NCBI GenBank assembly: GCA_025093985.1
Contig: JACAAK010000001.1
Coordinates: 992,001 to 1,056,000 of the forward strand
Source of the DNA: Calvatia gigantea
Lineage: Eukaryota; Basidiomycota; Agaricomycetes; Agaricales; Lycoperdaceae
Direction: 5' to 3'
Length of the DNA: 64,000 nt
Shown here piece by piece: positions 11,691 through 24,018 of this stretch. The notes under the pieces are model-generated. The model ran no database searches. It worked only from the letters and a program-made list of their open reading frames with translations, and was not told where the DNA came from. Every line of letters starts with the position of its first letter. The stretch's first letter is position 1. The translations under genes and the position numbers were made by a program.

Positions 11691-12065
11691 CTCGAGTCTG
11701 GTTAGTGTTTGTGTGTCGCTCCCAACCTCGCACGGGTCTTATATCTGCTCTCGTACACTCCAACGAAGTGTAGACGTCATTGACCCTTCTGGGTTTGACA
11801 GACCAAGGGCGATATCTAGAGAGCCACTCTGAGAACACATGGACAGCCTTCTGAGTGGTAGCAGATGCAATGAGATCATCGTGAACACATTACCTCCAAT
11901 ACTTCTCCAACACATGATTATGTTCAGTACCTATTCCTTTCAGCTCCAGAGCGACAGGTGGGGCTCCTTGCTCAGGTTGGTGTCCGTGCGTGGGAATTTC
12001 TGAGTCAAATCTAACGCCCTGTCGGAGTTTGAAATGTTACTGGGTTTCCTGTGATGTGCATGTAG

Positions 12066-12073
12066 TATAAAAG
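12066..12073 (+). promoter_or_regulatory. TATA box of the TFIIA large-subunit gene
   Basis: TATAAAAG lies 94 bp upstream of the TFIIA start codon, a plausible distance for a core promoter with a short 5' UTR. It is a consensus match by eye only. Confidence 0.45.
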
Positions 12074-12167
12074 GGACCTTCCTCCATTCCCACCACCTCC
12101 CACGTCGGCACCCCGTAGCGAAGTAGTCACTGTCCTCAACGTTGCCGACGACGACTAGGAATCGCAG

Positions 12168-13370
12168 ATGTCCAATAAGATAGTGGTGAGCTGCTCACCG
12201 ATTGCTTCTTGTAGTGGAGCATTTGGTTTAATAACGAAATTTCTTTGGGATTATTGAGCCTTCCATCTACCGTACTGTGATTGACGATGTCATCGCAAGT
12301 ATTAAATCCGAGTTCGACGAATACGGTGTCTCAGAAGAAGTTCTCGCAGAACTGCAGAGCGTAAGTCACTTCCGACTTGCTCTCTTTACTCCACGAATTT
12401 GCCCCACTCTTCACACAGAAATGGGAAACGAAAGTCATGGCATCCCACGTAGCTGAATTTGAGACGCCGCAGCAACCTCAACAACCTGTGGCCCCCCCGC
12501 ATCAACCGGCGCATCACCCGTATCCTCCTCATGCAATGCACATGATGCAGGCTCACTACTCACAGAATCCCTACGCTTCAATGACGACGGCTGCAAGCCA
12601 GTCGCAAGTGAAATCAGAACCAGTAGACACTCGGTATATGCTCACACCAAGCGTCTACTCGCTTCCGGCACTGCCAGGGCCTACTCTGAATAGAACCTTG
12701 CCCCCACCTGCGGGTCCACATCCAGGGGGTCAGACTGGTGTTATTTCATTTGCCACTCGCCCCGGACAGGCACAACCGCCTCCTACTACCCGTCCTTACG
12801 TACCCCCTGCGGGGGCGAATCATCAGCCAAGCGCCGACAACTAATGGACATGCTCCCCCTCCGGCGGCTGGAAATCAACCCGCACCTCTGGCTCAGCAGC
12901 GGATACCACAGGTTGATGGTCCGTCAGAATCATCTGGGGAAGAGGATTCTCCCGAGCCTTCGGGATATGCACCTCGGCCATCACATCCCTCTCTTCCTCA
13001 ACCAAGCACTGTGCAATCGTCACAGCAGTCGAATATTAGCAAGGACGAGGAAGCGATTAACAGTGACCTGGATGATTCCGACACTGAGAACGAAGCGGAA
13101 ACAGAAGAAGGAGGATCTGGTGATACTGATATCGTGTTTTGTACTTACGACAAGGTATAGCCGTCTTCGACTGATTATCTTTTAACTTACCCACTCGATC
13201 GGTCGTAGGTCGCTCGGGTCAAGAATAAATGGAAGTGTATCCTCAAGGAAGGCATGATTCATATCAACGGAAAAGATTACTTGTTTTCTAAGTGCACAGG
13301 GTAAAGAATCGATACACTCTTATCTCGGGCCACTAATAAACCTTCCCACTATAGCGAGTTTGAATGGTGA
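12168..13370 (+). CDS. TOA1: TFIIA large subunit (alpha/beta, Toa1)
   Basis: Large subunit of the general transcription factor TFIIA, which stabilises TBP on the TATA box. Exon 1 encodes only MSNKIV. Exon 2 holds the N-terminal four-helix-bundle half (SIYRTVIDDVIASIKSEFDE). The conserved C-terminal beta-barrel half is intact: RIPQVDGPSESS, an acidic DLDDSDTENEAETEE stretch, then VARVKNKWKCILKEGMIHIN and NGKDYLFSKCTGEFEW before the stop at 13368-13370. A Gln/Pro-rich linker joins the halves. Within the linker (about 12740-12845) the open frame changes without an obvious normal-length intron: one frame ends HQPSADN and the other resumes TNGHAPPP. This may be an unusual intron or a single-base assembly error. 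Confidence 0.92.
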
Positions 13371-14597
13371 TTGCCCCCGCCTGCATTCACCAGATATCGA
13401 CCTGTGCCAAACGTTGACCCCTTTTTCATAACGCTTGTCCACCACTATTCTAACTCTTTTTACTTACCTTTTTGATACTTTTTCTTTCCACCTCCATCAC
13501 ATACATGCACATGCCTGTTTCCTGTCATGCACTGTTCTCCCTTGCTGTTTCGCATCTACAAATTCCTGATCTAGTCATACAAATCCGTTGCTTTCCTAAA
13601 AGTCTTCCTTCTATTTCCAACTCTTATCTCTTGCTTGCGATTCCTCCTTTGGTTCCAGCATTAACCATTACTGACATTAGCATACACCACCCCTCGTCCA
13701 ATTGAGTCCAACAGGCCACTCGGCTACACTGAACTAGAAGGTGGAGAAACATTCAGGAGCAGTGGGCCAAAATCACATTTTTATTTAGCATCATCCATCA
13801 CATGCGCACTCAGGCCTCAGTCTTCATCTCGCTCTTGTCCATAACTGTAATATATCACCTGTTTTCATCTACTTTTGATTTACAAAACGCCGTGCTAGCT
13901 GGAATGTAAATACCAACCCACGATCACTGTTGAAGCCGAAGAGCTAAGGTCAGAGTGGGTAAGACTGTGATTGGTCGAAGATCAACGATCTACGTCCCGA
14001 AAAAGAAACCACCAAACTATATATACATATACTATCCTTCCGTGTACTGGACTTTTTGCATGTGTTGAATCCGATCTGCAGCGGTAACCTCCGTAGTAAC
14101 TACCAGTAGTCTTTATAGAAATTGAGATCAAGGTGAAGGGCTAAGCACTGCATTCAATGTGCTCGTGCTGCCCTGAACGGAGAAGGGACTTGACCTGGAC
14201 ACAAGTAATTGATACATGTCGAAAATAAATAACGTCAACTATGCTGCGGGCCTGAGGGAGGGCGGGGAAGACCAAGTAAGGGCACTGAACAAGAAAACTG
14301 AAAACAATTGCGGGTCGACATCTGCCGAAGCGAGAAGCAAAGAGGGAAGGCCCTATGACAAAAACGGAACCGAATACCTGAAAACACATGCAGCGAGAGG
14401 GGCGGCCCGCAAATCGTTGGATGAGCAGAAAAGGGGTCACATGGACGAAGAGTTGAAAGTAATCCGTCTTGATTTGCCCAAGTGAAGCAAGATGGAAGGA
14501 GACTAGTTCAAGAAGTCGAAAACTGCACCAAATGCCCGAAAGAAAATTGAAGGCAAGGTATAGATGGGCACAAACCCAAGCAAGATATTATGGAAAG
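13371..14597. other. Intergenic, convergent 3' ends
   Basis: About 1.2 kb between the 3' ends of the TFIIA and WOPR-1 genes. The first 350 bp are pyrimidine-rich (many ctt/tcc tracts), consistent with 3' UTR. No coding region or RNA gene is recognised. Confidence 0.4.
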
Positions 14598-16434
14598 TCA
14601 TGTCGATCTGAGCCCAAGTAATCGTAGTGCTCTATCATCAATTGGCTCCCTTCGGTATGGATGAAGCCGTGCTAGTGAATTCAAAGGCGCTAAGTCCAAA
14701 TCCCTGCATGGACCACCTGCCCTTGGGATTTTAGATTTTTGCGGAACAGAAGGGCCAGACGATCCAGGTGAAGAGCCGTCATTGAATGATCCAGAGGATG
14801 ATGTCGATGTCGACGTCGATGTCAATGCTACACCTGACGCGACCATGGATGCTGATACATCATAGGAGAATGGATAAGTATCCTGAAGTAGACTGAGAGG
14901 TGGTAATGGCTCTCGCGAGACAGGACCACCGCCAGCAAGATCACCCTGGAGAGGGTTCAGGTATTGCATGGGTTCATATGGTTGTGCAGTAGGATCGGCG
15001 GTCGTCTCATTATGTGACTGTGGGTAGGAACCACCATGCTGCGCAGAAGCGCCCGGAATAGTACCGGCACGGTCACCATAATAAATGGAAGGATTCGTCG
15101 AACCAAGGGTTCCCGCTTCGCTTAACGTCCATCCAGTCGATGCAACAGCTGAGTGTGTTTGGGAATTAGAGGTATATACATTCACAGCGCCACTGTGTGG
15201 GTTTGAGGAATCGTCCGTGGAAAGGTGCACCGAAGGGGGAGTGTGTTGGTGAGAAGCAGATGGTGCCTGTTCATCTTCGCGTCCAACCCGAGGTAAGGGT
15301 ACAGGTGTTAGCTTACTGTCAGTGGTGTTGAATTTGGCCGAATTTGGTTGAGATCCAGGGCCATACTCCAATGGATCCTGGTGAGGACGGTTGGGGGTGG
15401 GGCGAGGATGGGAAGAAGGGAAGAGGGAGCGATAGGGCTGAGAAGGGTACTGAGTCAGTTCTCGGAAGCCGCTGGCCTGGACAGGGTGCGGATTGGAAAC
15501 ATGCGGAGCGGGATTTTGCTGTACTGGCGGAACATCGATGTCATCCTGCTGACCCGCAGATGTATCATGGTTGGGGTATGGCTGATACATCAGTACTTGC
15601 CCAGAAGAATCCGCCTGGTTGAGAAGCGTCGGCGCCGGAAAGGGGGCGTACTTCGACATGCTGGCAGTAGATGTGTTTGCAGACTTGGAAGACTCAGCAG
15701 ACCGATTCTCGTCGTTTTTGCCCCGTGTTTTCGCGACCCTAGTGCTTTTGAAGATTCCTTCCGGGACGACGAGGTCCCGCACCACCCGCGTGTCATCGAT
15801 TGAGCCCAACTGGTCAACAGTAGCCTGGGTGAAGTAGGCGGCTACATGACGTGGGGGTATATGCGCATATATGAACGTCTGACTTCCAGATAAACACGAG
15901 AGACGCACTCAAATGCCATTTCCTCCTGCCCTTGTCTGTCTCGACCCAGACCGAATAAGTCTGTTTCACGAGAGGGTCCCAGTCGCGTGGCGGGTGCCTT
16001 CATAAATAAATAAAAAATACAGATAATGAATCCATCACCGGACCCAACGTCTAACCGTTCTGGGAAACACTTACGGGTTTGCGCAGTCGGGAGACGGCGA
16101 GTACTTCTCATAATAGAAGAGAAACTCCTTGACACCGTGTCACCACCAAATGGATCTTGGTGAAGCAAAACAAAAAGAAAACACGTACATCGCGCACTCG
16201 CGATGGAGACCACCGCCGACCCTCTGTGAAACGCTCGATGCCGAGTCCAGTGAGTTCAGTGTGTGGACTGCGTTCCTCCCAGGCATAGACGCAGCCAGTG
16301 CGAAGCTGCATTCGCTCGTCGGCGTCAAGCCTTCTGGTAACCATCTGGAGTAGACCCTGTTGGGCGGCGAAGAAGATCTTATGAGCATCGTGAACGGAGC
16401 GGATGCGGATGTTGGTGCATGTTGGATGCTGCAT
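14598..16434 (-). CDS. WOPR (Gti1/Pac2) transcription factor, copy 1
   Basis: Fungal WOPR-domain regulator, the family of Wor1, Ryp1, Gti1 and Pac2, which control morphology and development. From ATG 16434: MQHPTCTNIRIRSVHDAHKI, then LQTGCVYAWEER-type core (here LRTGCVYAWEER), and RRWSPSRVRD. An intron (16128-16188) leads to EFLFYYEK. WOPRb reads DPLVKQTYSVWVETDKGRRK, then KWHL and, after an intron (15842-15908), TAYFTQATVDQL. Beyond the domain lies a disordered Ser/Pro/Gln/His-rich region of over 300 residues with a TSTSTSTSSSGS run. A short ordered tail follows, LAPLNSLARLHPYRREP then DDRALRLLGLRST. All family landmarks are present. A run of 10 G (C on the coding strand) lies just upstream of the ATG. 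Confidence 0.93.
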
Positions 16435-17337
16435 CTGCGAGGAGAGGGGGGGGGGATCTGGGTTTGGAAAGCAGTGTGGGTACATACAAGGATATACATA
16501 CCCCAGCGACCCTGTCTGCTAATTAATTTGGAACAGCAGCCCACACACACGCTAATACTTTAATTGTTTTCTGCACGCCCCTTCTGAGGTCCCCGCTCTC
16601 CCCATCCTCCCCGGTACCCGACGTCATCCCCTACACATCGCCTTCCAACGATCTTTCTCAGGCTACATCCCGATAAGAAGCTTTGACATAATCCGCAACA
16701 TCACATACACCCATGTACTCGCACACCCCCTAGATGCAATCACAAAGCTTAGTTGGCATGCACCACCTCCTCCTGGTCCCACCCCTCCTTCCTTCCAGCC
16801 TTGATCTGGGGAAACTTCGGTCCCAAGGCGAACAACGGCTGCAATCCGAAACCACTCAACCCCGACATCTCCGATCCCGTTTTATAGGTCCACATAAGTC
16901 TTTGGTCCGATCAAGGAAGGCGCCGTAAGACATACTTATGGATGCCAACCCGCAAGCGCGGGATCGATGGACGGGATCTCTTTCCATTGATCGTGTTTCC
17001 CAGGTCCCCTGACATTGTATACTAGTGGCGATTTCTCCCCGAGACCCCACTGCTTCTCAGCCGAACTACCTCAATCATTTTGATAAAAAGGCGCAGTCAA
17101 TAACAGCATAACAGCAAAGAGATACTACTTATACAGCAATGCGACAACAAAACAAGGGCGACAGGGTAAAACATATACTTATGAGATCCTGATATACCGT
17201 TCCCAAATGAATAAATAACGTTCAAAAGTGGAGAACCGGCCGTTCTCAAAGAGACCTGGTCACCGGGTATGCTAGAACCGACACGGAGGGAGGTAAAGCA
17301 TAAAGCTTAGACAAAGAACTTTTGCTACTCGGGCTCA
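16435..17337. promoter_or_regulatory. Region between the two WOPR genes
   Basis: About 900 bp separating the copy 2 stop from the copy 1 start, both on the minus strand. It should contain the copy 1 promoter and the copy 2 3' UTR. Only a G10 run at about 16446-16455 stands out. Confidence 0.35.
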
Positions 17338-18474
17338 TTACCAGACCCTGCGATAAAGATCACGAGTGAAGTGTCTTGAGAATGACATGAGCGCTCTTTC
17401 GTCCATCGGGTGCCGACGAAGGGGGGCAATCCTCTCTAGATATGCCAACGGTGCGAGAGTCCCTCGCCCCCCGTTGTTGTCACATTCCCAGAGCGGACGT
17501 GGCGTCCCACTGAATATCCGTGGAACCCTATCAGGCCTGTCAATAAAAGCATCGCACAGCATAATTGAAACACGACAATAGCAATGCATTATCACAATCA
17601 GGATCAATGGATTCCCCAGGCCCTTTAGGAGCTTGTCACTTACCCATTAGGAATACTGGGTGATGGGTACGGTTCAGGCTTCTTGATGGATCGAGCACTG
17701 ATGTATTTCCCTGGCGGGACATGCAGGGATGACAACTGGGGGATATCATCAACGGTGCGGAGGTTTTGTCGTGTGTCTTCGGTAAAGTATGCCGCTACCC
17801 AAGAGTCAGCACTATCCCCGTACAGCCCCCAATGCATACAACGTACTAAGGTGCCATTTTCGCCGGCCTCGTGGTGTTTGCACCAGGACGGAATACGTTT
17901 GTTTGATAAGGTTCTTTCGCCGGACGCGCGGAGGTGATGGTCTACTGCTCGTAAGCCTGAAAATAGATAGACACCGGATGTCATTGATAAACACATTGCC
18001 ATTGAGAGTTGCCCCATATGTGTGGGTTCTGAAGGTTACCTACGTTGTATCCGAGTCAGATGCCATCTCTAGTTCCACTGGTGAGCGCTCCCGCTCGTGG
18101 TAATACAAGAATTCCTAGAAGCAAAGGGTGAGTCGATGAGCATAGGGTCGAATCAAATGGGTGCTTACATCTCTGACGCGACTGGGGCCCCAGCTTCTAG
18201 AATCGGTCCACCGCTCGATGCCCACCTATGAAGTCCGCGATGAGATCCCCAGGAAGCCCTAGGCCACCATGGAACTACGCACCATCCCAACGGCGTCCGT
18301 GTTGGTGCTGCGCTCTTCCCAGACATATACGCAGCCTGAGCGTATTTCGCGACGCTCTTCAGTATCCAGACGTCGTGTTATGATAGGAAGCATCTTGAGG
18401 TAAACAGCATGAAAGATGACCTGCGCATCTTGCGTGGATCGTACATGCAGTCCGACGCAGGTGGGGAGTTGCAT
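17338..18474 (-). CDS. WOPR (Gti1/Pac2) transcription factor, copy 2 (short)
   Basis: Second WOPR regulator, same orientation as copy 1. From ATG 18474: MQLPTCVGLHVRSTQDAQVI, then EIRSGCVYVWEER. An extra intron after DAVGM leads to VGIERWTDSRSWGPSRVRD. The intron at 18115-18168 leads to EFLYYHER. WOPRb reads NLIKQTYSVLVQTPRGRRK, KWHL, intron 17795-17846, TAYFTED. A frame ending SIPNG stops at 17640, but that stop lies in a donor (gtaagt). Splicing to the acag acceptor near 17530 continues GPDRVPRIFSGTPRP and ends LAPLAYLERIAPLRRHP, DERAL, stop at 17338. This tail resembles the tail of copy 1. The long disordered region of copy 1 is nearly absent. Confidence 0.88.
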
Positions 18475-19879
18475 GGTTCCTTATTGAAAAAAATATGGAC
18501 GTGCAAAGGGAGAGGGAATCGGGGGAAGGGATTGCCGATGGGGCTGTTAGCGGAGGATGTTGACTTTTATACCGTTTAGTCGCTGATGAATCAGGACAAG
18601 TCCTTAACACACAGAGAACCTATTTATTCCCTCCGTGACAAATGTGGTAGTCACTCCAAACTTTGCGCCTGAATTAATTAAAAGCCCTAATTTTTGATGC
18701 AGGCTGTTGCGAGTTAACGGCATTTGCTAAGATTAAATGGTGAGGGACAGTGTTAAACTTTTAGTGACACGGCATTGGAGGTGGGCAAACCAGGCCCCCA
18801 ACATTCTGTGTGGAAAAAAAGTCGGTCTGATATGGAAATGATAATTTAAATGTCGCAGAGGAGTGTTTGAGAAGTTCAGTCGGGAAGATCAGAGTTGAGC
18901 GAAGGTTCTACTGGCAACTTCCACCAGTGATCTATGATGCCGATTTACAACTTTGCACCGCCAAGTGATGTCCCGAGCGCATCCTGGCTCAGACCGCGCA
19001 TCCAAACCAAACCTGAATGTTAGACTTTAGCCGTAATTCCGGTTGGGGCGAAATGCCCGCATGGAGCCATCTCAGTGCTGGGTTGAGTGCTGGCTGTGAT
19101 CTGGAGGTGATCATGTTGTCAGTTCGCACTGTGTAAAATCGATCCGTAACAAGGAACATTCAACTGACCACATGCCTTAGCGATCTGGGCTTAATATTCT
19201 GTAGGTATCGCATCCTAAAGAGTGGTGTCATCTGAAGAAAATGTTCAGCAGCCTTTCTTGGCAAGGATGTCTAGATGTTGTCCGGTGTTATCCACCAATG
19301 AGGTTTCCCGTACCCACACAAAATGGAGTTCTCCGTCGAGCGGGAGGGCTGGCCATATCGCGGAATATTCCTCGCACACTATTCATCAACCACAGGCTCC
19401 CGAACCATATCAGCAGTCAAGCTATTTTACGACAGAAATACACATGGACGAAGCCGCGAGTGGGACCTTTCTCGGAGTCACCGCAAGTTGCCAGGTAAGT
19501 GAACTTCATGGGACATCAGAATTTTGATTTTGGGGAAGGCTTCCAGTGGCCTTGCAATATCAAGTAGATATCGGTGCGCTTGATGTGGGTGGAAGCGGTG
19601 CAGTGGATGAGGTGGGATCATGAGATGGTGAAGCAGATAATCGTGATTCATTCTCCACGATCGCAGTATGCGGGATTCATACTTGTGCGAGGTAGCTCCT
19701 TGTAGTGGCACAAGGGAGAATGCTTTGATCTCCCTGGAGGAGAATAAGGACAGACCGCCACAATTGTTGCTGAGTCTGTGGAAGGAGAGCGGAAACATCG
19801 ATGATTGGTCGATTTCTCGGACCGATCATGTGACTCATCCTTAACCAATGATGACTCTGTTTCGACTTGGCTGAAAGTC
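18475..19879. other. Intergenic between WOPR-2 and cysteinyl-tRNA synthetase
   Basis: About 1.4 kb shared upstream region of two divergent genes. Minus-strand frames at 19478-19881 are open for 77-106 codons but match no family I know. The half near WOPR-2 (18.6-18.9 kb) is AT-rich. Long upstream regions are common for WOPR genes. Confidence 0.35.
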
Positions 19880-22800
19880 ATGCTGCATAAATGTGGAAGT
19901 ATTAGATTGCTCTTCTCGACTACTTTCCTCCTTCGAAGGCTGTATCCCGTCGCAAAGACAAGACAATTCTACTACAGGAGCTCAACTACCATGGCTGTTC
20001 AGCAACCTCCTTGGTCGCCGCCCAAACCGCAGACTGAGGCTCCAGTTCTCAGAGTTTATAACTCATTGACCCGAACAAAGGTAAGCTTCATCATCGACTG
20101 CGATCTGTCCATATCAACTCAGGATATCGCAGACAGAGTTTGTTCCAGCAAACCGTCGTCATGTGAAATGGTACAACTGCGGTCCCACTGTCTATGATGC
20201 ATCACATATGGGTCATGCGAGGTACACTGCCGGCTCGTACATTTGTTAGATCAACATTACGATGATTTCTTAGGAACTACGTGACACAGGATGTGCTTCG
20301 CAGAATCGTGATGGACTACTTTGGCTATGATGTACACTTCGTTATGAACATCACAGATATCGACGACAAGGTTCGAAGAGTTCTATCTTGTCCCCCTTCC
20401 TAAGAAATTTGTTCACGCATGCCCATAAACTCAGATCATCATACGCGCCCGCCAAAATCACCTCATTGACAAATTTCGCTCCGACACCACTGGACTGACA
20501 CCTGAGCTTGTGTCCACCGTTTCGGAGGCTTGGATCGACCATGTTAGAAACCGAGTCAATAAGGGACTACCGGTAGACGACAAACTAAATACAGGAGCCG
20601 AGGAAGCAAACTGGTCTCGGTTATCTGAACTGTTCCAGAACCCAGAATGGAAGCAAGAATGCTTGAAGCGTGATGAAAAATTTGAGATGCATTTCACTGC
20701 AGCTGTGCGTATCCCTCATTGGGATCTTTCCCTACTTAACACAATGTACCTCAGAACCGCTGCTTATTAGCCCGCCAAATTGCTCAAAACCACCTGCAGT
20801 CTGGGAACAAATCTCTCGAGGCTGCCTACAGTTTGATCGACGATTCAAAGGATATTTTGGCTCAGGCTTTAGACGCTAAAGTTTTTGGTTTTACTCTGCC
20901 TCACACCCACCAGCTCATGTTCACAATTTTACAGTACGGGTCCACGGTAACCGATCCGGCTATCTCCCGATCCCTTGCCGCCCACTGGGAGGCAAAATTC
21001 TTCGATGATATGGCTCGTCTCAAGGTTCGGGAGCCAGATATCATTACACGCGTAACCGAGTTTGTCCCCGACATTGTTGAGTTCGTCGAAGGCATAGTCA
21101 AAAACGGTTATGCATATGAGTCTGAAGGTAGCGTGTACTTCAATACACTAGCTTTTGACAAAGCGGACGGACACGCATACGCTAAACTCGAACCCTGGAG
21201 TAAAGGCAATCGCGAACTCTTGGAGGATGGAGAAGGTTCGTGGAAATGATCATACTCGCGTTGTTGGTCTAAGTCAAAACCCAGGTTCTTTATCGAGTAA
21301 AGCTGGCCGCCGCTCAGCTTCCGATTTTGCCTTATGGAAAGCCTCAAAACCGGGCGAGCCGTCCTGGCCATCTCCTTGGGGCCCAGGGCGCCCTGGTTGG
21401 CATATTGAGTGCTCAGTGATGGCAAGTGCTATCTTTGGGAATAACATGGATATCCATTCCGGCGGCATTGACTTGGCATTCCCCCATCACGACAATGAGA
21501 TCGCCCAATCGGAGGTATGTTTTAATCAGTCAACTAAGAACCCAAATTTGATCCCCGCGATTTCCTCAGGCTTATCATAAATGCAATTCATGGGTCAACT
21601 ACTTCTTACACACAGGTCATTTACACATTGAAGGGCTGAAGATGAGTAAATCATTGAAGAACTTCATTACCATCGATGTACGTGACTTGATGATGTCTCG
21701 CGTGCTTACGGTGTCTTAACTTATATTTAGGAGATTTTGGAAAAATATTCAGCCCGACAACTTAGGCTCGCTTTCTTGACACAGCAATGGAATGCAAGGA
21801 TGGACTTCTCTGAATCATTGATGACTGGAGAAGTGCGCAACATTGAAATCACGATGAATGTGCGTTGACAGGTGTTTTACGTCCAAGCATAATTAACTGA
21901 TTCTGATATTTCCATCCAGAACTTTTTCACCGTAGTAAAAGCCCTAATCAACCAACACCGTGGCGATGAGATCAAGTCTGACGGGTACCATCACTACGAG
22001 GAACTCGAATCCGAGTTGGCAACAAGGTGATATATTCCTACTTTGGGTCGCCCATCCGCTACGCCGGGCTAAACGTACCCCTCAGTTTCTATGATACCCA
22101 ATCGGCCTTCCGAGCCGCATTATGCGATTCTTTTAATACTCCGGAGGCTCTGAATCACCTCCGAGAACTTGTCTCTAGAACAAATATTTACATTAATTCA
22201 CGCAGCAAAAATCCTGAATATTTCCTTAGTCGAGTCTACTGCACGATGGATCGGACAGATGCTCCGCATGTTCGGCCTGGGTGAAGGAGAGAAAGTTGAA
22301 CTAGGTTGGGGCCAAGCAGACCAAACATATGGGGATATTAATGTACGTCCTCCGATTGACTTCATTCCTATTCCGTTCCCCGTTCGCTCATATTTGAATT
22401 TTAAACACGCCAAGCGCGAAGATACCTTGATGCCATATTTGAAAGTATTGTCCTCTTTCCGAGACGGCGTTCGCCAGTTGGCCATTGGCAAGGGCGATAC
22501 TGCTCTCAAGGATATTTTAGCCCTTTGTGACAAGCTTCGCGACGTTGATCTTGTTCCCCTCGGTGTCGCTCTCGATGATCAAGATGGTAAGCTTTTTCAA
22601 CTGCCCTTGAGCTTCGTCGCTCATCAGATATTGTTGTGGGCCAGATGGGAAGGCTCTTGTCAAGCTTGTACCGCCTGCGGAACTCATCAAAGCCCGAGAC
22701 GAAAAACGAGCTCAGCAACAGGCCAAAGCAGCGGAAAAATTTCGCCGTATTGAGATGGAACGGCAAAAGGAGCTCGCAAAGCTAGAGAGGGGTCGTGTAC

Positions 22801-23000
22801 CACCACAAGAATTGTTCAGGTCACCCAATGTCCCCGAAGGAACATATGGGTCCTTGGACGATGCAGGTTTACCTTTGACCGATGGTGAGGGAAAAGAGCT
22901 CAGCAAAAACCAGCTCAAGAAACTTCAGAAGGCGTATCAGAATCAGGAAAAGTGGCATCAGGAATTTTTGGAGTGGAAAAAGACACAATCATCGCAGTAG
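19880..23000 (+). CDS. CRS1: Cysteinyl-tRNA synthetase, probably dual cytosolic/mitochondrial
   Basis: Class I aminoacyl-tRNA synthetase that charges tRNA-Cys. Signatures in order: [20 protein letters not shown] (HIGH-type motif HMGH), [11 protein letters not shown], the zinc-site [35 protein letters not shown] at 21639-21653, the DALR-like helical domain and a Lys/Glu-rich C-terminal extension ending WKKTQSSQ at 22998. Two in-frame ATGs precede the catalytic core. The one at 19991 (accATGG context) starts MAVQQPPW and would give the cytosolic enzyme. The one at 19880 adds 37 residues rich in Arg, Ser and Leu with no acidic residue, typical of a mitochondrial pre-sequence. Many introns of about 50-60 bp. 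Confidence 0.93.
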
Positions 23001-23040
23001 TCTCCCTCGGGCGGTGTTCTGGAATGTAGACAACAAGTAT

Positions 23041-23803
23041 CTACCAATCACTAGACTCAACGATCAGGCTAGCTATTTTTTCTAATCCTTCTTTGTCCTG
23101 GTCATCGAAGCCATTAAGAGCAAGGCAATCCAGATCAAGGACGCCGATAGCTTCGTTGTTCCCAAGAACAAGGGGAATTACGATCTCACTTTTTGTCTCC
23201 CCATCGCAGGCGATGTGACCCGGATATGCGTCAACATCCGGCGCAACGATTGTCCGACGTTGAACAAAGGCGTCGGCACAGACTCCACGCGCTTTCCCTG
23301 GTGCTACATTTATGAACTGACAAGCAGGTTTTCCACAAAATGGCCCGAGTAGAAGACGCTCTGACAGATTCGTCCCCTCCGCACCATGTTTCGGGTTTGG
23401 GAAATAGGAAGAGTCCAAGTATATACCTAGAATATTGTCTTATTTTGCCGATCCACTCGCACCATCTAGATGCAAATGAACATACCGCACCAATTGACTG
23501 CTTTTCCGCCATCGCTGCCGAAATAGGCTGGAAAGGCCAATAGCGAATTATAAATCAGAGACGCTGTGTTCGCGCAGTTTGAAACCTGTTATGGGCAAGG
23601 AGTGAGAAAGGTCAACCAAACCAAACCGCATCGCCCCACCCAATTCCTTTCCTCCTCCAAGAGACTCTTCAGCTGTGTATATACATGCGCCCAGAACTCT
23701 GACTTGGTTTTGACACTTCAGGTGATCATCAGACCATTTGTTCTGGAGTTGAAAGTGTGGTATTTTACCTGTGGGGTATTAAGGAGGTATCAGCGTGTGG
23801 CAT
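23041..23803 (-). CDS. Free methionine-(R)-sulfoxide reductase (GAF domain)
   Basis: fRMsr family, a GAF-fold enzyme reducing free L-methionine-R-sulfoxide with thioredoxin. Exons give an N-terminus from ATG 23803 (MPHADTSLIPH), FWAHVYTQLKSLLEEERNW, VSNCANTASLIYNSLLAFPA, then WCGIYLDSSYFPNP. The large last exon has the three family cysteines, in GKPACQ, ARGVCADAF and HIACDGETKSEI. It ends GVLDLDCLALNGFDD...VESSDW at 23041. The very short first introns (about 26 and 36 bp as I read them) are uncertain. The enzyme repairs oxidised methionine. It is divergent from the GLTP gene with 215 bp between start codons, and its stop lies 40 bp past the stop of the cysteinyl-tRNA synthetase (convergent). 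Confidence 0.88.
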
Positions 23804-24018
23804 ATCTGTACAGTCAACAAAAAGGTCGGTGCTGTGGGATAGCGGAAGGGAAGATCCGAAATATCCGAATCATACAAAAATGATCCAGTTATTAATAGCA
23901 GCTCGATTAGATTGGGATCTATCATGATCATTCCCTATCTGTAACTGGAGCTCACAGTTGGAAGGCCTACCACACAACCTGCGTTCGTCTTTGATCTTCT
24001 ACCCTTCAAGTTTCAATC

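Noticed and set aside
11316..11705. Plus-strand frame of 129 codons
   Set aside because: Antisense shadow of the small coiled-coil gene on the minus strand; no family match.
19478..19881. Minus-strand frames upstream of cysteinyl-tRNA synthetase as a divergent gene
   Set aside because: Two overlapping frames of 77-106 codons show no domain and no convincing splice plan; likely upstream DNA.
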